Positions 1-7,943 of a DNA stretch of 64,000 nt are shown one piece after another (within the stretch, counting starts at the first letter, position 1; every line of letters starts with the position of its first letter). Source of the DNA: an uncultured Tateyamaria sp. (lineage in GTDB: Bacteria; Pseudomonadota; Alphaproteobacteria; Rhodobacterales; Rhodobacteraceae); the NCBI RefSeq assembly GCF_947504105.1, contig NZ_CANNGP010000007.1, positions 1-64,000 on the forward strand, written 5' to 3'. Made by a program: the position numbers and the translations under genes. A model generated the notes under the pieces. It saw nothing but the letters and a program-made list of their open reading frames with translations, was not told the DNA's origin and ran no database searches.

Positions 1-45
1 TCCGACCAGCTTCGACGCTTCCGTCGCTTACCCATAAACCCGCCT

Positions 46-77
46 CTAAGTGTCCACTTGTTTTAATGGACACTTAG
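46..77. repeat. Perfect 11-bp inverted repeat
   Basis: Arms CTAAGTGTCCA (46-56) and TGGACACTTAG (67-77) are exact reverse complements with a 10-base spacer. No run of T follows on either strand, so it is not a convincing intrinsic terminator. It lies in front of the plus-strand gene at 146 and could be an operator or a processing site. The AAGTGT core is shared with the origin-like repeats at 3756-3988, which may or may not be coincidence. Confidence 0.6.
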
Positions 78-145
78 CGCACACCGAATGGCACCGTTAG
101 GTCGGGTTCAACGGACGCTCACGATGCCTGCGGTTTTGGCGTGCG

Positions 146-538
146 TTGATCTGGTTCGCAGCCGTAGCGTGTAGCACCGTGGCCGCAAGCTCAATCGTCT
201 CAGATTTCGGTTGGCCTGCCCCGGTGGTTGCTGGCCTAACTCTGGCGGGCGTACTATTACCCGCAGTTGTTAAGGCATTGAAATTGGATGAAACAATCGA
301 AGCCTACTCGGAGCAAGCCGCAAAATTCAAGAACGTCGAAGGTCGGCTTGGACGCGCGGGCCGGGTTTGGAGCGAAGGTTCTCCAGAGTTGTTCGAAAAA
401 GAGGCGCGGTCTGCGTTTGATGATCTGGATAAGGCTCGATTGGTTTCGCTGACGCCACCAGAATGGTGCTTCAAGCGTGCCCAAAAGAAAATTCAAACAG
501 GAGACTATGATCCCGACCCAGTGGATCAAGAGTCCTAA
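146..538 (+). CDS. Small membrane protein of the mobile element, function unknown
   Basis: 130-residue reading frame; the frame is open from a stop at 98-100, and the only usual start is the TTG at 146. The N-terminal 45 residues hold two hydrophobic stretches (about 1-16 and 22-43), followed by a charged, probably helical cytoplasmic tail rich in Glu, Lys and Arg that ends acidic. The layout of two membrane helices plus a helical tail recalls SLATT-type proteins, but I see no decisive motif. It converges on the large terminase gene with a four-base overlap and is the only plus-strand gene seen in the element. The start is weak because there is no clear ribosome binding site. Confidence 0.5.
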   Translation: MIWFAAVACSTVAASSIVSDFGWPAPVVAGLTLAGVLLPAVVKALKLDETIEAYSEQAAKFKNVEGRLGRAGRVWSEGSPELFEKEARSAFDDLDKARLVSLTPPEWCFKRAQKKIQTGDYDPDPVDQES

Positions 539-1965
539 ACCCAAACGGCCCGTTCCACCCCTTCAATCTCTCGGGAATGGGCCGTGCGACCATAGTATGA
601 GCCAATCTGCTTTTTCTCGACCGTGCCCGACCCAAGCAAGGCGTAGCGCACTGCGTCCGCCGCGTGGTCTGGCCCGTCGCTGCGCACATCATCGCTGCGG
701 CGTGGATCGCGGGGCAGAAACGGGATTGTAGACAGCGCGTACCCGGCCAAGTCGGTGAAATACAGCCCCGGCTTGTCCGTCCCGGCGTTGCTGAGCATAG
801 AGCGCATCAATTCCCAACCACCACGCCGGAACCCTTTGCCCGCTTTGTTGAACGTCACCCCGCAGTTTCGGAATTGATCAGCGACCGACGGCGCATTGCG
901 ACCACCGAACTTGGCAAAGATACCATCATCGCAAACGCCCTTGGGTCGCCCGGGCAAACCCCAAGACTCCCACATGCTCATAATGGGCACGGCGAACTCT
1001 TCGACCGTTGAGCCGTCGCCGCTATTCAGATCGTCACCGCTTTGCGTGTGGACCTCATCGACCAAGATAATTGACCCCTTGGCGATGTGCTGTGAACCCA
1101 TCTGTATGGGCCTCAGAGCGCGGGCAAACAGGCCACAATAGGCTGGCTTGGACGTGCCCCAGTCAGCCCCCAGAAACGGCTTACAATAAGCTGGGAAAGC
1201 CTCTTCGCTGGGCACCACGTTGCGGGTTTCGTCGAAGGTGGACGAAAAGAACAGATCGGACAGGCCCGACTCCCAATCGCCATCCAGCCACGCCGCCAAA
1301 CGCCCCTCATCCCCCGCACTAGATTGCCGCAGTTGGGTTTCGTATTCGGCACGGTTCAAGCGGGGATTGTCGCGGAACGTGCTGGGACAATGGATGATGC
1401 GTTCGGCAATCCCGGGCAAAGAACTGATTTTCCACGGCTCCAGTTTGCGCACATAGCGTTTGAGAATGCCGCTGTGGTTGGCCCCGTTTGGGTTGGCGGC
1501 AATGACCATTCGCGTGGGCACCCCCTTTGACGCACGCAGGTTGGATCGAAGCGTGTCCACCACAGAGAAATCCGGGTACAAGCCCAGCTCATCCACCATG
1601 ACCATGCTGAAACTGCGGCCCTGCAATTTGCCGTAGCTCTGCGTGATCGTCGAACATTGGCTCATTTCGATGGTTGCACCGTTCGGGATGCGCCAGATCA
1701 TGTCTTTCAGATTGTAGGTCGCATCCGGGTACGCGGCTTTGACCAGCTCCAAGAGCACCTTTTCAAAGTCGCGCAGCCCCGGCCATTCCTTCCGCACGTA
1801 GAGGATTGAGGCGCGTTGCTCATAGGCTTGGATGTGCTGCAACATGAGCCATGCCAGTGCCCAACTCTTGCCGCCACCCCGCCCGCCCAAGAGGGCAATG
1901 TCGCAATCCACAGGCACGCTCAGCACGCGCGTTTGAAACTCGGTTGGCCTATAGACGGTGCTCAA
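535..1965 (-). CDS. Phage terminase large subunit
   Basis: 476 residues, a normal length for TerL, the ATPase-nuclease motor that packages phage DNA into the prohead. Walker A GGRGGGKS is at residues 27-34, the Walker B stretch MVMVDE at 121-126, followed by an IAANPNG coupling-type motif. The nuclease half shows acidic residues in GADWG, in a CDDG stretch, and in a C-terminal DHAADAVRYAL, the pattern of the RNase H-like terminase nuclease. The start is a TTG whose first bases overlap the TGA of the upstream gene; a strong GGGGAGG lies 7 bases before it, so translation is probably coupled. It is last in a leftward operon HTH-TerS-TerL. Confidence 0.88.
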   Translation of the reverse strand: MSTVYRPTEFQTRVLSVPVDCDIALLGGRGGGKSWALAWLMLQHIQAYEQRASILYVRKEWPGLRDFEKVLLELVKAAYPDATYNLKDMIWRIPNGATIEMSQCSTITQSYGKLQGRSFSMVMVDELGLYPDFSVVDTLRSNLRASKGVPTRMVIAANPNGANHSGILKRYVRKLEPWKISSLPGIAERIIHCPSTFRDNPRLNRAEYETQLRQSSAGDEGRLAAWLDGDWESGLSDLFFSSTFDETRNVVPSEEAFPAYCKPFLGADWGTSKPAYCGLFARALRPIQMGSQHIAKGSIILVDEVHTQSGDDLNSGDGSTVEEFAVPIMSMWESWGLPGRPKGVCDDGIFAKFGGRNAPSVADQFRNCGVTFNKAGKGFRRGGWELMRSMLSNAGTDKPGLYFTDLAGYALSTIPFLPRDPRRSDDVRSDGPDHAADAVRYALLGSGTVEKKQIGSYYGRTAHSREIEGVERAVWV

Positions 1966-2426
1966 ATCAAATCCTCCCCGTCCAACTGGGGCGGTTCACT
2001 CACCAACACCGCGTCTTCGATCACTTGTGTAGGTTCGATGTAGCTAGGCGGATTGATCAGCCGCGCAAATTCAGCGTCTGACTTGGCCGGGGGCGGCAAC
2101 ATCACCTGCACGTTGACCTTTGTTTCGGTCGGTTCCGGTTTGTGGTTGTCAACAAATCCGTGACGGCTCTTGGCCAAGAAAATGGCCCCAGTGACGGCGT
2201 GTTGCTTGCTGGTCTTGATGGTGTTCAAGAGCAATTCTTGCTCTTTGAGTGCCAGCATGTCCAACACGTCACGCAACGCCGCGTCGTTTTCCACGACAAT
2301 TTCCCATTGTTTCACCGTCAGCTTTAATTCGCCCAAGACGAAGGAAAGCGGCTTTTCCTCTTTCAAGAGCCACTTTTCGACTTTGCGCAGCAAACGCGCA
2401 TCCAGCTTTTTCCGGGGTCTGGCCAT
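1962..2426 (-). CDS. Probable terminase small subunit
   Basis: 154 residues. It starts basic (MARPRKK), continues with predicted helices that could form the DNA-recognition domain, and ends in an acidic, proline-rich tail. Assignment as TerS rests mainly on position: it lies directly upstream of the large terminase, with stop and start overlapping, as small subunits usually do. TerS selects the packaging site and loads TerL. No catalytic motif is expected. The start ATG is one base after the stop of the upstream HTH gene, with GGGGAT as a plausible ribosome binding site inside that gene. Confidence 0.65.
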   Translation of the reverse strand: MARPRKKLDARLLRKVEKWLLKEEKPLSFVLGELKLTVKQWEIVVENDAALRDVLDMLALKEQELLLNTIKTSKQHAVTGAIFLAKSRHGFVDNHKPEPTETKVNVQVMLPPPAKSDAEFARLINPPSYIEPTQVIEDAVLVSEPPQLDGEDLI

Positions 2427-2427
2427 G

Positions 2428-2709
2428 TCAAATCATCCCCATTGCATCGGATTGGGCTTCCAGCTGGGCAACTCTGGTTTGCAGCGCCCGGTTTTCGGCC
2501 TTGATCGCGGCAAGGTGCCGGGAAATGGCTGGGGGTATCTGCCCAGATCGCTTGAGGCGCTGCCATTCGTCATGATCGCGCAACCACCCATGAATGGAAG
2601 CCCGAGTAATCCCGTGCTTTTCGGCAAGTGTGGTCACTGACACCCCGCGTTTGACTGCGGCGATTATTTTGCTGCGCTCTGACGCGGGATAGTGTTTGAC
2701 GGTCGGCAT
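2428..2709 (-). CDS. Small helix-turn-helix protein with coiled coil
   Basis: About 93 residues from the ATG at 2709 (the frame stays open to 2754 with an upstream start). Residues after the start form a clear helix-turn-helix of the transposase-OrfA/Trp-repressor kind (motif TTLAEKHGITRASIHGWL), followed by a leucine-rich helix (AENRALQTRVAQLEAQ) that probably dimerises as a coiled coil. It is first in the HTH-TerS-TerL operon, so it may be part of packaging-site recognition, a second TerS-like protein, or a regulator of the late operon. It is not a transposase: nothing catalytic follows. Confidence 0.65.
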   Translation of the reverse strand: MPTVKHYPASERSKIIAAVKRGVSVTTLAEKHGITRASIHGWLRDHDEWQRLKRSGQIPPAISRHLAAIKAENRALQTRVAQLEAQSDAMGMI

Positions 2710-2754
2710 TTTGCTTTTGTCCAGCTTGAAAACAACTTGGCTGGATCGTAACAA

Positions 2755-3220
2755 ATCGACCTACTCGATAGCGAATCTGCGGTGATCGCGGGGCACATGA
2801 CGGCCTAACGGGGCCGTTTGAGGCGTGCAAATCTGGACTTCGGAGGGTCTTTTAGGGCGTTTCGCGTTCAAAGATTGAAGGACCCTAGGCAAAATAGAGC
2901 TTGACAAATTTTTAGGGGTATACGCCTGTGATTCGACAAGATCGGGAACCCGAATTGAACCTCAATATCTATAACTTATTGATATTCAGAGATTAAACCT
3001 CAAAACCATTTAACTATAAATCATTCGTCTGATTCGACTTGACCGCAAGCGATTCGAAATAGCGTCAAGTAAATTGATACAATAAATATTATTAGGTGCA
3101 AAAATGTATCATTTTCAGATGTAAAGCTGATTCACATAAAACAGCTCCAACCTAGGTAAACCGACCCCGCCAGCAGAGAAAAGAACGCGCGGGCACAGGT
3201 GAGTTTACCTTTCGAATTGC
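2755..3220. other. AT-rich non-coding region between two modules of the element
   Basis: I see no gene here. Counts give 20 G/C of 60 in 2941-3000 and 15 of 60 in 3061-3120, far below the surrounding genes. It contains an 8-bp inverted repeat AGGTAAAC/GTTTACCT (3154-3161 and 3203-3210) and a 7-bp one TGATACA/TGTATCA (3075-3081 and 3105-3111). It lies upstream of the leftward HTH-TerS-TerL operon, so the operon promoter and its control sites should be here, but I could not pick a convincing -35/-10 pair. Confidence 0.6.
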
Positions 3221-3673
3221 TCAGCGCAACGGCTGGTACATGTTGCCACCCCACATGCGCCGCCCGAACCTCGATTGCTCTTCGTCTTCACGCTCTTCGA
3301 TACGCTCCAGCAATGCCGGATCAGAAATGCCCTGAAACATTGGATCGTCAATCTTGTCGGCAGAACCAACCATCCCAAGCAATTCAACGGCGTCAGATAT
3401 AGCGTTATTGACGCAAGCCCATGCGCCAATCGAATTGTCATTCAGTTCGGCGCACGCTTCCACCAATCGCCCGCCTGCCTCACCGTAGAGCTCTTCTGAT
3501 TGGGTCGCAGCAAGCATCGTGATTGCAACGTCAGTAGCGGGCAAACAATCAGCGACACTGGTGAACCGACTGTTCGCAGCCTGACATTCGGCCAAAGCCT
3601 CATCAGAAACGGTTTGCCCAATGGCTGTGGACCCAATGACCGACAGCAACGCAACTGAGATGTAACGCCTCAT
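3221..3673 (-). CDS. Small secreted protein with four cysteines, unknown function
   Basis: 150 residues. The N-terminus MRRYISVALLSVIGSTAIGQ is a standard Sec signal peptide with probable cleavage after the Ala-Ile-Gly stretch. The mature part has four cysteines (in AECQ, ADCL, EACA and WACV), enough for two disulfides in the periplasm, and an acidic then arginine-rich C-terminus. A very strong GAGGGGGG ribosome site precedes the ATG. It lies between the replication and packaging modules of the element, reading leftward. Cargo genes in such positions sometimes alter the host surface or exclude other phages; that is only an inference here. No family recognised. Confidence 0.7.
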   Translation of the reverse strand: MRRYISVALLSVIGSTAIGQTVSDEALAECQAANSRFTSVADCLPATDVAITMLAATQSEELYGEAGGRLVEACAELNDNSIGAWACVNNAISDAVELLGMVGSADKIDDPMFQGISDPALLERIEEREDEEQSRFGRRMWGGNMYQPLR

Positions 3674-3755
3674 TTGCCCCCCTCTGTTGATGACTTGCGG
3701 GGATAGAATGCCCTTTCCCGCCCAAAATCAAAATCCATAATTTTCACCCTGCTTT

Positions 3756-3988
3756 GAGTGTGCGGTGTGGCTTCTATGGAAGCCACACACTTCGCACACT
3801 TCAAGATTGCCTTGGGCGTAAGTGTGCGGGCTTGTTTCGCACACTTCCACACACTTGATCTGAGTATCTCGTAACATGTTGTTTAGGTTGAATTTAAGTG
3901 TGTGGCGAAGGGTTTGCACACTTCGCACACTTGCACGATCAAATCCCGAAACGGGGACAAAAAGTGTGTATCACCGCCCCGCACACTT
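3756..3988. repeat. Cluster of AAGTGTG-type repeats, probable iterons or operator array
   Basis: Eleven copies of AGTGTG or its complement CACACT, most extended to AAGTGTG(C): 3756, 3786, 3794, 3820, 3839, 3850, 3896, 3916, 3925, 3962 and 3981 (start positions, both orientations). Several are in close pairs 8-11 bases apart, others about 19-20 apart. The array fills the gene-free stretch right behind the primase-polymerase gene and touches its stop codon. Clusters of short repeats next to the initiator gene are typical of iteron origins and of satellite phage origins, so an origin bound by that protein is my preferred reading. A transcription operator array is the alternative. Spacing is irregular, so it is not CRISPR. 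Confidence 0.7.
3757..3800. repeat. Long imperfect inverted repeat inside the repeat cluster
   Basis: GTGTGGCTTC (3765-3774) and GAAGCCACAC (3779-3788) pair perfectly around a TATG loop. The stem continues outward as AGTGTGCG (3757-3764) with CGCACACT (3793-3800) after a four-base bulge (3789-3792), giving 18 paired bases per arm. No T-run follows, so it is not an ordinary intrinsic terminator. It is either an origin hairpin or two head-to-head repeat copies forming a protein-binding palindrome. Confidence 0.65.
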
Positions 3989-5936
3989 AAATCATGGCCT
4001 CCAAGATAATTTTACAACCGCCCTTGTTCCCGGGGATAGATCGCAAAACGCAATCGTTCGACGTGAGCACGCCGCCTGCAAGTTCATCGGAATACACTGC
4101 ATCGCGTACCGCCGAACTGGATGCCCCAAACGCCCGGGCATTGCCGCAGATCGCACGCGGACTCATCGGGCCTTCATCCCGCGCCAACATCCAATCCGCG
4201 AGCGCGTCATAGACACCTTGATGCTCCAAACGGCTTGGCTCTGCATCAACACCAGAAGTGACGACAACGCCCTGCACAAAGCGTTCTTCCCCCTCTTCGT
4301 CCACCCCGTCGGGAACAGTGACCAGCTCTGACGCGAAATGGTGCTGCACCCCGCTGACGCCGCGCAGTTTGTCCTTTTGAATTTCGACACAGCCGCGACC
4401 AGAAACAAAGAGCTGGTTATCGACGTTGCCTGTGAGCGCACCGCTACCCCGCGCGTCACGCGGGTTAGCCTTGGTCGGGTGGTGCAAAAAGATCGCGCAA
4501 AGGTCATTGTCATTTGCCAGCTTTGTGAGGGCGGACAGGAAGCCCACAGCGCCTTGGCCGTTTTCATCCTCCCCGCCAATAGCCTGAGACAGCGTGTCGA
4601 TGATCACCACCTTAACGCCCAATGCCTTCACATGCTTGCCCAGCTTCTTCCAACCATCTGAATCGCGGGTGCGCAGGTCATAGTCGGTTCGTGGCAAGAA
4701 CAGGGTTTCCGGCTGAGTGCCGAAATGGGTCGCGTGTGCGATATGGTGCTCATCCAGCAACGCCCGCCCTTCGAATGGAAGATACAGCACAGGCAAGGGG
4801 CCGTTGCCGCGCAAACGTTTACCCATGAACTCTTTGCGGCCCTCAGCAAGCGCCCATACCAGCGAGTAGACCCAAGTTGACTTCCCATCACCGGGCTTGC
4901 CGAACACGTTCACAACGCCTTGCGCAGGTATCATGTTGTCCAAGAGGTAGCGGGCACGCTTTCGGCCTTCGACAAAACGGTGATGCGGCTGCGGCAGATC
5001 GCTTTCGGTTTGGGCCTGTGTTTCCTCTTCGCCCTCCAATTCGGAAAAGTCGGAATCCAGATCGGGAAGCGGTATCAGGTCATCGCGCCGCACACGCTTC
5101 AATTGAGCAAACAGGTAGGAAGCCGTGACCGCCCCCGGCTTGTCCGACAGGCTGTCCCATCTCTGGCCAATGACTTCGCCTTGATCGCGGTATTCGGGGT
5201 CCGAGATTGACCACGCAATGAACTCTTCGCGGCCTGTCCCCGCTGTTGCATGGTGGCAAGCCTGCATCAACGGTAGCCAAGCGGGTTCGCCGTGCGCCGC
5301 GTCATGTGCTCGGAAACCTACGGGGTCCAGCCCGGTAAGCATGTCGCGCAGCTGGTCCGAGTTGTAATCGCCACCTTGGCCAGAGACGGCGTCAGTATCA
5401 GCGCGTTGCAGCGCCTTTAGGAGCTTTGCAGGGGTGTCGCCCGCGTCACACAGATCAACGGTGCTGGTCACGCGGTAAAGCTTGCCTGTGTTTGGATGTA
5501 TCGACCCCGGGGCCACGCATTGGCCGGACCCGGATTTAATGTCAAAAGCAGGGTGTCCTTTCACCTTGCCGCACAGCTTCAAGCCAAGCGGAGTCCTGAC
5601 ATACCAGTGTTTGCCACCCGACCCCGTGGTGACTTCGAAATACTTGGCCGGATCAAATCCGAAATCATGGCAAAACGCCTTGAATGTCCGCTCTGCGTCA
5701 TCCGCATTGCGCGGATCAAAGTCGATAACTGCCCAGCCCTCGGGCGGCTGAATCCCGACATTCTGGCCCGCATCCAAACGAGCCTTGGCCTCTTTGAGCG
5801 TCAGCCCTTTGGATGTGTTCCATTTCTTTGAAACGGGTCGCTTTCCGTCAAGCGGCACAAAGCGCCCCTCAAATTCGGGAAACTCGCCAAATGCCGCCAG
5901 CAATTTGGCTTGGTGATTTTGACGATCTATATTCAT
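3987..5936 (-). CDS. Primase-polymerase / RecA-like ATPase replication protein
   Basis: 649 residues, two domains. Residues about 20-165 match the bifunctional primase/polymerase (Prim-Pol) family: acidic pair in IDFDPRN (72-74), the SGGKHWYV stretch (106-113), and FDIKSGSG...VAPGSIH (131-147). Residues about 325-560 are a RepA/DnaB-like RecA-fold ATPase with Walker A GKPGDGKS (346-353), Walker B VVIIDT (443-448) and the HHPTK sensor stretch. The C-terminal 90 residues look like a winged-helix DNA-binding part. Start ATG follows AAGGAAG. Together this is a self-sufficient initiator-primase-helicase of a phage, plasmid or satellite, and the repeat array beginning at its stop codon is the obvious binding target. 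The final part also shows the linker with acidic Glu/Asp runs (285-310). Confidence 0.88.
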   Translation of the reverse strand: MNIDRQNHQAKLLAAFGEFPEFEGRFVPLDGKRPVSKKWNTSKGLTLKEAKARLDAGQNVGIQPPEGWAVIDFDPRNADDAERTFKAFCHDFGFDPAKYFEVTTGSGGKHWYVRTPLGLKLCGKVKGHPAFDIKSGSGQCVAPGSIHPNTGKLYRVTSTVDLCDAGDTPAKLLKALQRADTDAVSGQGGDYNSDQLRDMLTGLDPVGFRAHDAAHGEPAWLPLMQACHHATAGTGREEFIAWSISDPEYRDQGEVIGQRWDSLSDKPGAVTASYLFAQLKRVRRDDLIPLPDLDSDFSELEGEEETQAQTESDLPQPHHRFVEGRKRARYLLDNMIPAQGVVNVFGKPGDGKSTWVYSLVWALAEGRKEFMGKRLRGNGPLPVLYLPFEGRALLDEHHIAHATHFGTQPETLFLPRTDYDLRTRDSDGWKKLGKHVKALGVKVVIIDTLSQAIGGEDENGQGAVGFLSALTKLANDNDLCAIFLHHPTKANPRDARGSGALTGNVDNQLFVSGRGCVEIQKDKLRGVSGVQHHFASELVTVPDGVDEEGEERFVQGVVVTSGVDAEPSRLEHQGVYDALADWMLARDEGPMSPRAICGNARAFGASSSAVRDAVYSDELAGGVLTSNDCVLRSIPGNKGGCKIILEAMI

Positions 5937-6042
5937 GGATGTCTTCCTTTGCAGGTTGTTTCAAGATCACTTCCTGTCTCGGGTTCTCCATTGTTCGCCC
6001 TCGCAGCCCTTGTCATAGCTGCGGGGGCTTTTCTTTGATCTG

Positions 6043-6285
6043 TCATTGCATACACCCGTTGAGCTTACGGCTTGCCCATGCCGCCACATGATCAGCGCGG
6101 TAAAAGTACCGACCACCAATCTTGATATGCTGCGGGCAATCAGCCTGCCCTTTGCGACCGCGTTGCAGGGTGCGCACACTGCGCAAAATGCCAAGCGCAG
6201 ACAATCGCTCAGAGCATTCTGTTTCGTTCCAAAGCTGTGGGGGTGTCTGAGCACGTGACTCAGTTTTCAATGCTGTATCCAGCAT
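6043..6285 (-). CDS. Excisionase-like helix-turn-helix protein
   Basis: 80 residues. The middle holds a MerR/AlpA-type winged helix-turn-helix: an entry helix (ETECSERLSALGI), a recognition helix with SVRTLQRGRK, and the wing ending IGGRYFYRADHVAAWA, which is the usual end of excisionase-type domains. Start ATG follows GAAGGA at good distance. It stands between the integrase and the replication gene, where directionality factors of integrative elements are commonly found. Likely role: binding near the attachment site to favour excision, or AlpA-like activation of the integrase promoter. Confidence 0.75.
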   Translation of the reverse strand: MLDTALKTESRAQTPPQLWNETECSERLSALGILRSVRTLQRGRKGQADCPQHIKIGGRYFYRADHVAAWASRKLNGCMQ

Positions 6286-6481
6286 TCTGCTTCCTTCTCA
6301 CATTTGGCCCAGAGACCATTGACGATCTGGATTTGGGCCGGGTCATGGCAGGATTGCCTTGCCACGTCTCATCCGCAGCTTTTGACCGGAGAAGGAAACT
6401 TGAGATCGAAGAGCTTTAGCGTCGGTCGGCGACAGGATAACACGCCACGATCTGCCATAGCAAATCAGCGGTGATCGCCCC

Positions 6482-7720
6482 TTAGATCATCTGGTGGGCA
6501 AGCACGTCGTCTTGAGCAAAACGGTAGTCAGCGCCAAGCCCCGCTTGCTCTAGCAGGTAAGCCGACATTTTTTCTTGCTGGGCCACAAGGTAATCGTGGG
6601 CTGCATCGTCGGACTCATAGCCCGCGTGGGCGTCTTGCTGAATGCTATGATCGACCAAGCGTTTGCAGTCATCGCGGCCCACCCCAGCAGCGCGGGACAG
6701 CGAAATATAGGTGTCACGAAAGACGTGAGTGCCCACCTCTTTCGATTTGATGTCTCGGGATGCCCGATATTCAGCCATGCGCTTGCTCTGCGGCAACGGC
6801 ATTCGCACGTCTTCGACGTGGCCCTCTTTCGTGAACGCCGGAAAGATGAACTGGGCATTGGCTGGCACCAGCTCTTTGCGCATGTCCAAAAATGACACCA
6901 GCGCGTCGGACAGCCTGACTGTGTGCGGCTTGCCCTTGTGGTTGGGCAGATAGAGCGTGCGCCCCTCGCGGTCATAGTTGTCCCATGTCGCTGATTTCAG
7001 AGCACCGCCACGACACCCGGTTAGGAATGCTAGCAAATGGACGTGAGCGCGGGTCTGGCGGCGTCCATCAATCTCAAGCAGGCTCTTGGCCACGTCCGGT
7101 AGTTCATCAGGGCTGTACGCCGCTTTCACAGGTTTGTCCTTGTGCCACTCAATCACGATGGTTGGGGCAACGGGTAAATTGGGATAGCGGCGCATGGCGT
7201 AGGTATAGACAGCGCGGAATACGCGCATGACGGCATTGGCCATGCTGGGGCCGCTGGTGTCAGTCACCTTGAAGAACCGTTGCTCGACCCGTGGGCGGTC
7301 ATTGCCTAGCTCTATCAACGGCACATCCAGCCAGTCAGACAGGTGCTTTTTAGCATGGCTGCGATAGCCCTTGATCGTGACAGGTGAGCGGTTCTGTTGC
7401 TCGCAACGGACCAAGTACATTTCAAGCGCCGTGCCGAATGTCAGCGCATCGCCCTTAACTTGTTTGGTCGATTGCGGTTGAGACTTTAGCAACTCGCCAA
7501 TCTTGATCTGTGCCGCCTTGCGGGCCTCATCAATGCCCATCTGGTCAGCCCGCCCAATGGTCGCGACCAACACCTTTTTGCCAATCGAGACTCGCACACG
7601 GTACGTGCTCCACTTCGCACCCGCCCGAACATGAAACCCGGTCAGATCGGTGTCGAACCAGTCACCGGACCCCGGCGCAATCTTGGACACGCTTGCTTTT
7701 GTCAGCTTCAATTTTGGCAC
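6482..7720 (-). CDS. Tyrosine recombinase (phage-type integrase)
   Basis: 412 residues, full length for the family. The N-terminal 85 residues are an arm-type DNA-binding domain like those of P4-type integrases, residues 90-190 the core-binding SAM-like domain, and 200-390 the catalytic domain. Catalytic residues visible: Arg237 in TGCRGGA, Lys262 in HKGKPH, His332 and Arg335 in THVFRD, His358 in VDHS, and nucleophile Tyr368 in AGYE. All are present, so it should be active. It is the outermost gene of the element and its 5' end faces the tRNA-Asn fragment at 7944-7988, its presumed target. Confidence 0.92.
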   Translation of the reverse strand: MPKLKLTKASVSKIAPGSGDWFDTDLTGFHVRAGAKWSTYRVRVSIGKKVLVATIGRADQMGIDEARKAAQIKIGELLKSQPQSTKQVKGDALTFGTALEMYLVRCEQQNRSPVTIKGYRSHAKKHLSDWLDVPLIELGNDRPRVEQRFFKVTDTSGPSMANAVMRVFRAVYTYAMRRYPNLPVAPTIVIEWHKDKPVKAAYSPDELPDVAKSLLEIDGRRQTRAHVHLLAFLTGCRGGALKSATWDNYDREGRTLYLPNHKGKPHTVRLSDALVSFLDMRKELVPANAQFIFPAFTKEGHVEDVRMPLPQSKRMAEYRASRDIKSKEVGTHVFRDTYISLSRAAGVGRDDCKRLVDHSIQQDAHAGYESDDAAHDYLVAQQEKMSAYLLEQAGLGADYRFAQDDVLAHQMI

Positions 7721-7841
7721 GTCGAACCTCGCAATTGACTTTGCACAAAACGAAAGTTACCAATTAACTATCGTGAGTCAAGGTTCGACGTGATCGCCGA
7801 ATTAGGTACGGGGAAAGGCCAAAATCAATACTCGCAACAAT

Positions 7842-7929
7842 GGGGATAAGCGCAGCCAATATCCACATAAAATACTGATTTACCGTCGTTTTACTTGAAA
7901 TTACGGGGATACCCACACAACCTATCCCC
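7842..7929. promoter_or_regulatory. Repeated GGGGATA motifs, possible integrase arm-binding sites
   Basis: GGGGATA occurs at 7842-7848 and 7905-7911, and inverted (TATCCCC) at 7923-7929, all between the integrase start and the tRNA fragment. Another copy is at 8068-8074, in a 10-bp tandem repeat (8058-8077) on the other side of the attachment site. Integrases with an N-terminal arm domain bind short repeated sites flanking the core, and these motifs have the right size and position. This assignment is inference; the gap 7721-7943 holds no gene. Confidence 0.4.
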
Positions 7930-7943
7930 GCGCCTTTGGCTTT

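Noticed and set aside
2895-2930. Promoter at TTGACA...TATACG in the AT-rich gap
   Set aside because: The spacing between the two boxes is only 12 bases, and no plus-strand gene follows.
3670-3928. Cysteine-rich short frames across the repeat array (for example the frame 3728-3928, minus strand)
   Set aside because: Their Cys-Glu-Val pattern simply translates the AAGTGTG repeats; no start site or conservation argument supports them.
3756-3988. CRISPR array
   Set aside because: The repeated unit is only 7-8 bases, in both orientations, with irregular spacing and no cas genes nearby.
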